8,306 nucleotides of DNA from an uncultured Bacilli bacterium (lineage in GTDB: Bacteria; Bacillota_I; Bacilli_A; RF39; UBA660): the NCBI GenBank assembly GCA_934179675.1, contig CAKPQS010000029.1:1-8306 (forward strand), in the 5' to 3' direction. The notes under the pieces were generated by a model. That model was not told the origin of the DNA. It saw nothing but the letters and a program-made list of their open reading frames with translations, and did not search any database. The translations under genes and the position numbers were made by a program. Of the stretch, positions 4,713 to 8,306 are shown piece after piece. Every line of letters begins with the position of its first letter. Position 1 is the stretch's first letter.

Positions 4713-5180
4713 ATGATCAATAAACGAAGTGTATGGTTTATGACTCTATTTAGTTTGATAATTGCACTTTCAGTATATTATGTAACAGTACCAAGTGAAA
4801 AAATAATTGAAAATAAACCAGTAATTAAAACAGAAGAAAGTACAATTTTAACTGCATTAAGAGTAGAAAGTGATAAAGAAATGGAAAGTATGATGAATGA
4901 TTTAAGACTTATATTATCAAGTATTGAATCATCAAGTGAAGAAAAAAATAAAGCTTATGATAAATTGAAAAAATTAAATATAATAAGAGGAGAAGAAGAA
5001 AAACTAGAAGAAATGATTAAAAAAAATTATAGTTTAAATTCTTTTGTTAAAATAAATGATGATCAAATAAGAGTAGTTGTATTATCAGATAAACATGATA
5101 ATAAAATAGCAGATAATATAATGAAAAGTATTCAAAGCAATTATGAAAATTATAAATATATATCAGTAAAATTTGAATAA
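4713..5180 (+). CDS. SpoIIIAH-like membrane-anchored protein
   Basis: The 155-residue protein starts with MINKRSVWFMTLFSLIIALS, an N-terminal membrane segment (about 8-24) very like the SpoIIIAH start. A short linker and helix region follow (ALRVESDKEMESMMNDLRLIL, EEKNKAYDKLKKLN), then a C-terminal domain ending YKYISVKFE. In endospore formers SpoIIIAH sits in the mother-cell outer forespore membrane and its YscJ/FliF-like domain forms a ring that meets forespore SpoIIQ. This copy is shorter than the B. subtilis protein (about 218 residues) and has no other spoIIIA gene next to it. AGGAGG at 4703-4708 precedes ATG 4713. No clear promoter was seen. It may be a sporulation remnant or a repurposed cell-envelope protein. 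Confidence 0.75.
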   Translation: MINKRSVWFMTLFSLIIALSVYYVTVPSEKIIENKPVIKTEESTILTALRVESDKEMESMMNDLRLILSSIESSSEEKNKAYDKLKKLNIIRGEEEKLEEMIKKNYSLNSFVKINDDQIRVVVLSDKHDNKIADNIMKSIQSNYENYKYISVKFE

Positions 5181-5201
5181 ATAAAAAAAATATTGTAAAA
5201 T
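5173..5201 (+). promoter_or_regulatory. Weak candidate promoter for the small membrane protein gene
   Basis: TTGAAT (5173-5178) and TAAAAT (5196-5201) are separated by 17 bases, starting inside the end of the upstream gene. Transcription would start near 5208, almost at the ribosome site (5210-5216). In DNA this AT-rich the match may be chance; co-transcription with the SpoIIIAH-like gene 40 bases upstream is an equally good reading. Confidence 0.3.
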
Positions 5202-5220
5202 ATGTAGTAGAGGTGGATTT

Positions 5221-5535
5221 ATGGTAATGTGCGGAAATATAGCAATCAATAGCACTTATGTTCAAATAATAAGAGTAATTGTAATGTTTTTAAAAATAGT
5301 TGTACCAATTATATTAATAATAATGGGAATGTTAGATTTTGTAAAAGTTTTATTTTCAAAAGAAGCTAAAATAGGTGAGGGCTTTAAAACATTCTTTTTA
5401 AGAATGGTATCTGCAGCTTTATTATATTTTATGGTACCAATTGTTGAATTACTTTTAAATATAATTATTTCAACAGGAGCTATTGATAAATCATATAACT
5501 GTGTTAGATGTTTAGCAGAAAACAAATGTGATTAG
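5221..5535 (+). CDS. Small two-helix membrane protein, possibly VirB2/TrbC pilin-like
   Basis: The 104-residue protein has a hydrophobic segment at about 14-45 (containing FLKIVVPIILIIMGMLDFVK), a short charged loop (KEAKIGEGFK) and a second hydrophobic segment at about 60-85 (LRMVSAALLYFMVPIVELLL). It ends in a Cys-rich tail (C94, C97, C103, plus C4 near the start). The layout of two helices, a PIILI..MG.(L)DF stretch and a conserved positive loop is like small pilin-type subunits (VirB2/TrbC) and unnamed two-helix proteins of low-GC and candidate-phylum bacteria. No secretion-system genes are nearby, so the function is not assigned. GAGGTGG (5210-5216) precedes ATG 5221; ATG 5227 is an in-frame alternative. 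A terminator overlaps the stop. Confidence 0.75.
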   Translation: MVMCGNIAINSTYVQIIRVIVMFLKIVVPIILIIMGMLDFVKVLFSKEAKIGEGFKTFFLRMVSAALLYFMVPIVELLLNIIISTGAIDKSYNCVRCLAENKCD

Positions 5536-5555
5536 AACTTTTATAGTTCTTTTTT
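5534..5555 (+). terminator. Intrinsic terminator before parE
   Basis: AGAACT (5534-5539) pairs with AGTTCT (5545-5550) around a five-base loop, followed by five T residues to 5555. It starts in the TAG stop (5533-5535) and cleanly separates the small membrane protein gene from parE. Confidence 0.72.
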
Positions 5556-5564
5556 ATATGTTGT

Positions 5565-5593
5565 TTGACAATTTAGCTTTTTTTTTGTATTAT
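5565..5593 (+). promoter_or_regulatory. Strong sigma-A-type promoter for parE
   Basis: A perfect TTGACA (5565-5570) and TATTAT (5588-5593) are separated by 17 bases. The start of transcription is expected at about 5600, only about ten bases before the chosen ATG at 5610, so the leader is minimal. Confidence 0.8.
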
Positions 5594-5609
5594 TATTATG
5601 GTGATGAAG

Positions 5610-7526
5610 ATGGCAACAAAATATGATGAAAATTCAATCAAAATATTAGAAGGATTAGAAGCAGTAAGAAAAAGACCTGGTATGTATATTGGTTCAACTG
5701 ATAAAAGAGGTCTGCACCATTTAGTATGGGAAATAGTAGATAATTCAGTTGATGAAATTATAAATGGTTATGGTAAAAAAGTTAAAATAGTTTTATATAA
5801 AGATGGAAGTATAAGTGTTGAAGATGAAGGTAGAGGTGTACCTGTTGGTATGCATTCTAGTGGTATGTCAACACCAGAAGTAATTTATACAGTTTTACAT
5901 GCTGGTGGTAAATTTGAAGAAGGTGGCTATAAAGTATCTGGTGGTTTACATGGAGTAGGTGCAAGTGTTGTAAATGCTCTTAGCAAATGGATGGAAGTTA
6001 CAATAAAAAGAAATGGTCATGAATATTTTATTAGATTTAAAGATGGTGGTAAATTAGATTTACCTTTAAAACAAATAGGAAATACTAATAGAACTGGTAC
6101 AAAAGTAAGATTTATGCCTGATTCTGAAATATTTGAAACAACTCATTTTAGTTATTCAACAATATGTGAAAGAATGCAAGAATGTGCTTTTTTACTAAAA
6201 GATATAACAATTGAAATATTTAATGAAAATGATGGTCGAAATGATGTTTTTCATTATGACAATGGATTAGAAGCATTTGTAAATTATTTAAATGATGGTA
6301 AAACAGTATTACATAAAACTGCTTTATTTGAGGGAACAAAAGATAAAATAAAGGTATGTGTTGCTTTTCAATATACAACTGCCTATGCGGAAAATATAAT
6401 TTCTTTTGTTAACAATGTTAAAACAAATGATGGGGGAACTCATGAGGTAGGTTTTAAGTCTGCTTTAACAAGAGTATTTAATGATTATGCAAGAAATAAT
6501 AAATATTTAAAGGATAAAGATAAAAATTTAGAGGGTTCTGATACTAGAGAGGGTTTAACAGCAATAATTAGTTTACAGATTCCTGAAGAAGCTTTACAGT
6601 TTGAGGGTCAGACAAAATCTAAATTAGGTACTCCTAGTGCAAGAACAGCTGTTGATAGTATTGTAAGTGAAAAATTACAGTTTTTTCTAGAAGAAAATAA
6701 GGCTGTTGCAACTAATATAATGGATAAAATTATAAAATCGAAAACAGTTCGTGAGGCAGCAAGGAAGGCTCGTGATGATGCTCGAAATGGTAAAGAAAAA
6801 AATAAAAAAGAGGGTGCTTTAAGTGGTAAACTAACGCCAGCTCAAACGAAAAATCCTAAAATAAATGAGTTATTTTTGGTTGAGGGGGATTCAGCTGGTG
6901 GATCTGCTAAACAAGGACGAAATAGAAAATTTCAGGCTATATTACCATTAAGGGGTAAAGTTATAAATACAGAAAAAGCTAAATTGGATGAAATATTAAA
7001 AAATGAGGAAATAAATACTATTATACATACTGTAGGAGCTGGTGTTGGTAGTGATTTTAATGTTGAGGATTCTAATTATGATAAGGTTATTATTATGACC
7101 GATGCTGATGATGATGGTGCTCATATTCAAATTTTATTGCTTACTTTCTTTTATCGATATATGAAACCTTTAGTTGAAACTGGACATGTTTATGTGGCAA
7201 TGCCACCTTTATATAAAATAACATGTGGTAAAGAACATTTTTATGTATGGACTGATAATGAAAGAAAAGAAGTAATTGAAAAACATAAAAATCAAAAAAC
7301 TACTACTCAAAGATATAAGGGATTAGGTGAAATGAATGCTGAACAATTATGGGAAACAACAATGGATCCTGATAACCGCAATTTAATTAGGGTTAGTATT
7401 ACTGATGCTGCACTAGCTGAAAAAAGGGTAAGTGTTTTAATGGGGGATAATGTTGATCCAAGAAAAGATTGGATAGAAGAAAATGTTGAATTTTCTCTTG
7501 AGGATGATTATAAAGTAAACGCATGA
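5610..7526 (+). CDS. parE: DNA topoisomerase IV subunit B (ParE)
   Basis: ParE is the ATPase and TOPRIM subunit that works with ParC to unlink replicated chromosomes. The 638-residue product has the GHKL ATPase domain (RKRPGMYIGS at 20-29, general base E41 and Mg ligand N45 in EIVDNSVDE, lid GGLHGVGAS at 111-119), the transducer with the QTK loop (334-336), and the TOPRIM domain (LVEGDSAGGSAKQ from 423 with E425; DADDD at 498-502; QRYKGLGEMN at 567-576). It follows B. subtilis ParE closely, including KLTPA, HIQILLLTFFYRYMKPL and RKDWIEENV. It is chosen over GyrB by these signatures and by its compact length. Start: the promoter predicts transcription from about 5600, which excludes ATG 5598, and GGTGAT (5600-5605) can act as ribosome site for ATG 5610. 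No parC follows. Confidence 0.95.
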   Translation: MATKYDENSIKILEGLEAVRKRPGMYIGSTDKRGLHHLVWEIVDNSVDEIINGYGKKVKIVLYKDGSISVEDEGRGVPVGMHSSGMSTPEVIYTVLHAGGKFEEGGYKVSGGLHGVGASVVNALSKWMEVTIKRNGHEYFIRFKDGGKLDLPLKQIGNTNRTGTKVRFMPDSEIFETTHFSYSTICERMQECAFLLKDITIEIFNENDGRNDVFHYDNGLEAFVNYLNDGKTVLHKTALFEGTKDKIKVCVAFQYTTAYAENIISFVNNVKTNDGGTHEVGFKSALTRVFNDYARNNKYLKDKDKNLEGSDTREGLTAIISLQIPEEALQFEGQTKSKLGTPSARTAVDSIVSEKLQFFLEENKAVATNIMDKIIKSKTVREAARKARDDARNGKEKNKKEGALSGKLTPAQTKNPKINELFLVEGDSAGGSAKQGRNRKFQAILPLRGKVINTEKAKLDEILKNEEINTIIHTVGAGVGSDFNVEDSNYDKVIIMTDADDDGAHIQILLLTFFYRYMKPLVETGHVYVAMPPLYKITCGKEHFYVWTDNERKEVIEKHKNQKTTTQRYKGLGEMNAEQLWETTMDPDNRNLIRVSITDAALAEKRVSVLMGDNVDPRKDWIEENVEFSLEDDYKVNA

Positions 7527-7539
7527 GTTTACTTTTTTT
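7512..7539 (+). terminator. Intrinsic terminator after parE
   Basis: AAAGTAAAC (7512-7520) pairs perfectly with GTTTACTTT (7527-7535) around loop GCATGA, which contains the parE stop (7524-7526). T residues continue to 7539. Confidence 0.8.
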
Positions 7540-7546
7540 AAAATAA

Positions 7547-7575
7547 TTGCAATTTAAAAATAATTGTGATACAAT
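7547..7575 (+). promoter_or_regulatory. Promoter for the secreted-protein genes
   Basis: TTGCAA (7547-7552) and TACAAT (7570-7575) are separated by 17 bases, with an extended -10 TG at 7567-7568. The -10 box sits in a repeated pattern ATTGT-GAT-ACAAT-TTT-ATTGT (7563-7583) of alternating inverted copies, which could be an operator for a regulator that is not in the window. Confidence 0.65.
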
Positions 7576-7606
7576 TTTATTGTAAAATAGTTAAGGTAGG
7601 GAAAAT

Positions 7607-8137
7607 ATGAAAAAAATTATTGGAATTTTTAGTTTTGCTTTTTTATTAATTTTGACTGGAACAGTTGCATATTATGCTAATAGAACTACGGGTCAAGTAT
7701 CTGCTACAACACTTCCGTTTGAGTTTAATATGACAAGAATTATTGGTTCTAATGAGGCTAATTTTGATATTATTGATTTAAATTCAACTTCTGAAAGTGG
7801 TAATTCTACAGGAATTGTTCCGGGTGATAAAGGTCAATTTATTATTAAGGTCAATAGTAATGGATCTGGAACACCTCTTGAATATACAATTACTTTTAGT
7901 AGTGCGGAACTTCCAAGTAATTTAAAATTTTATTTTGATTCCGAAAAAAAGAATGCTGCTGATTTTTTAAATGGATATACTATTTCTGGAAAGTTGAGTA
8001 AAAATACGGAAAAGGAATATACTGTATATTGGGAATGGCCTTATGATAATGGCGAAAATAATAGCGAGGATATTAAATATCAAGGCAAAAGTTTTACGAT
8101 AAATGTAGCTGCTCAAGGTAAACAAGTTAATGAATGA
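7607..8137 (+). CDS. Secreted camelysin/TasA-like protein with SipW-type signal region
   Basis: The 176-residue protein has an N-terminal signal or anchor segment (MKKIIGIFSFAFLLILTGTV, ending around AYYANRTT at 21-28), followed by a beta-rich, Asn/Ser/Thr-rich domain. The stretch GIVPGDKGQFIIKVNSNGSG (69-88) and EYTITFSSAELPSNLKFYF (92-110) match the pattern of camelysin/TasA-type proteins (a PGD-G-F motif, then an xYxIxF strand and IPxNLKFY). In Bacillus such proteins are processed by SipW and form extracellular fibres or act as surface proteases; neither activity can be seen here. GGTAGGG (7595-7601) precedes ATG 7607 by five bases. It has its own promoter after the parE terminator. A further signal-peptide gene begins 91 bases downstream, suggesting a small cell-surface operon. 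Confidence 0.7.
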   Translation: MKKIIGIFSFAFLLILTGTVAYYANRTTGQVSATTLPFEFNMTRIIGSNEANFDIIDLNSTSESGNSTGIVPGDKGQFIIKVNSNGSGTPLEYTITFSSAELPSNLKFYFDSEKKNAADFLNGYTISGKLSKNTEKEYTVYWEWPYDNGENNSEDIKYQGKSFTINVAAQGKQVNE

Positions 8138-8160
8138 GGAAAGAATCGTTATGAAGTGAT

Positions 8161-8232
8161 ATGATAAAAGTAGATTATATTGATTCTTGTCCTATTTTTA
8201 GTGCATTTAATTTATTGGGAGAAAGTATGTGA
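8161..8232 (+). CDS. Possible 23-residue peptide ORF ahead of the last gene
   Basis: ATG 8161 to TGA 8230-8232 encodes MIKVDYIDSCPIFSAFNLLG plus ESM. Its ribosome site is weak (GTGAT at 8156-8160, touching the ATG). Its end overlaps the GTG start of the next gene in ATGTGA (8227-8232), which would allow translational coupling. No family is recognised; it may simply be an untranslated spacer. Confidence 0.2.
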   Translation: MIKVDYIDSCPIFSAFNLLGESM

Positions 8233-8306
8233 AGAAGAAAATTTTATTTTTATCAATATTATGTTTATTATTTGTAACATTAAGTTATACTTATTCATCA
8301 TTTAAT
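8229..8306 (+). CDS. Secreted or membrane-anchored protein, N terminus only (partial)
   Basis: A GTG start at 8229 preceded by GGGAG (8217-8221, seven-base spacing) opens a frame to the window end. The first 26 residues, beginning (V)KKKILFLSILCLLFVTLSY and followed by TYSSFN, form a typical signal peptide: a Lys-rich start and then a hydrophobic core. The ending SYTYSSFN resembles the end of signal segments in SipW-dependent proteins, as in the neighbouring gene, so this may be a second secreted component of the same unit. The mature part is outside the window. Confidence 0.65.
   Translation, partial: MKKKILFLSILCLLFVTLSYTYSSFN

Noticed and set aside
5047..5525. Two minus-strand open frames (5047-5265 and 5262-5525)
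   Set aside because: Both are antisense to genes with clear ribosome sites and recognisable products; they have no family signal.
5610..7526. GyrB instead of ParE
   Set aside because: Family signatures (KLTPA before LVEGDSAGGSAKQ, the HIQILLLTFFYRYMKPL stretch and the RKxWIEENV end) follow ParE, and the next gene is not gyrA.

Overview
The window comes from an AT-rich low-GC Gram-positive bacterium (Bacillota), probably an uncultivated gut Bacilli or Clostridia lineage. The evidence is a B. subtilis-type ParE, a SpoIIIAH-like protein, strong AGGAGG-type ribosome sites, TTGACA/TATAAT-type promoters and small hairpin-plus-T terminators. TGA is a stop codon (7524-7526 and 8135-8137) and Trp is TGG, so the Mycoplasma code does not apply. 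This placement is inferred from protein families, not from a marker tree.

Positions 1-2367 hold a diversity-generating retroelement (DGR), the main content of the window. In order there are: the 3' end of a target gene carrying the last 28 bases of its variable repeat (VR); a 12-bp perfect hairpin; a GC-rich, Asn-codon-packed template repeat (TR, about 228-341); a hairpin-rich untranslated stretch; and three overlapping genes. These encode a small MutS domain-I-like protein, an Avd-like four-helix protein and a DGR-type reverse transcriptase with the diagnostic SQ motif and a YMDD active site. By the known DGR mechanism, TR RNA is copied by the RT with adenine-directed errors and the cDNA replaces the VR, so the C-terminal region of the target is diversified. 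Having both a MutS-like protein and Avd beside the RT is less usual than Avd alone.

Positions 2390-4682 hold a separately transcribed two-gene unit of paralogous metallophosphoesterases with N-terminal helix-turn-helix segments. The first has lost several metal ligands; the second is nearly intact. A terminator and a promoter sit interleaved between the DGR and this unit.

Positions 4713-5555 encode a SpoIIIAH-like membrane-anchored protein outside any visible spoIIIA operon, then a small two-helix membrane protein with a Cys-rich tail. Positions 5565-7539 hold parE (topoisomerase IV subunit B) under its own strong promoter with an almost absent 5' leader, and no parC follows. Positions 7547-8306 begin a unit of small secreted proteins: a camelysin/TasA-like protein and the signal peptide of another that runs off the window. 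parE suggests a chromosomal rather than purely phage location for the DGR, although the metallophosphoesterase pair is of a kind also found on phages.
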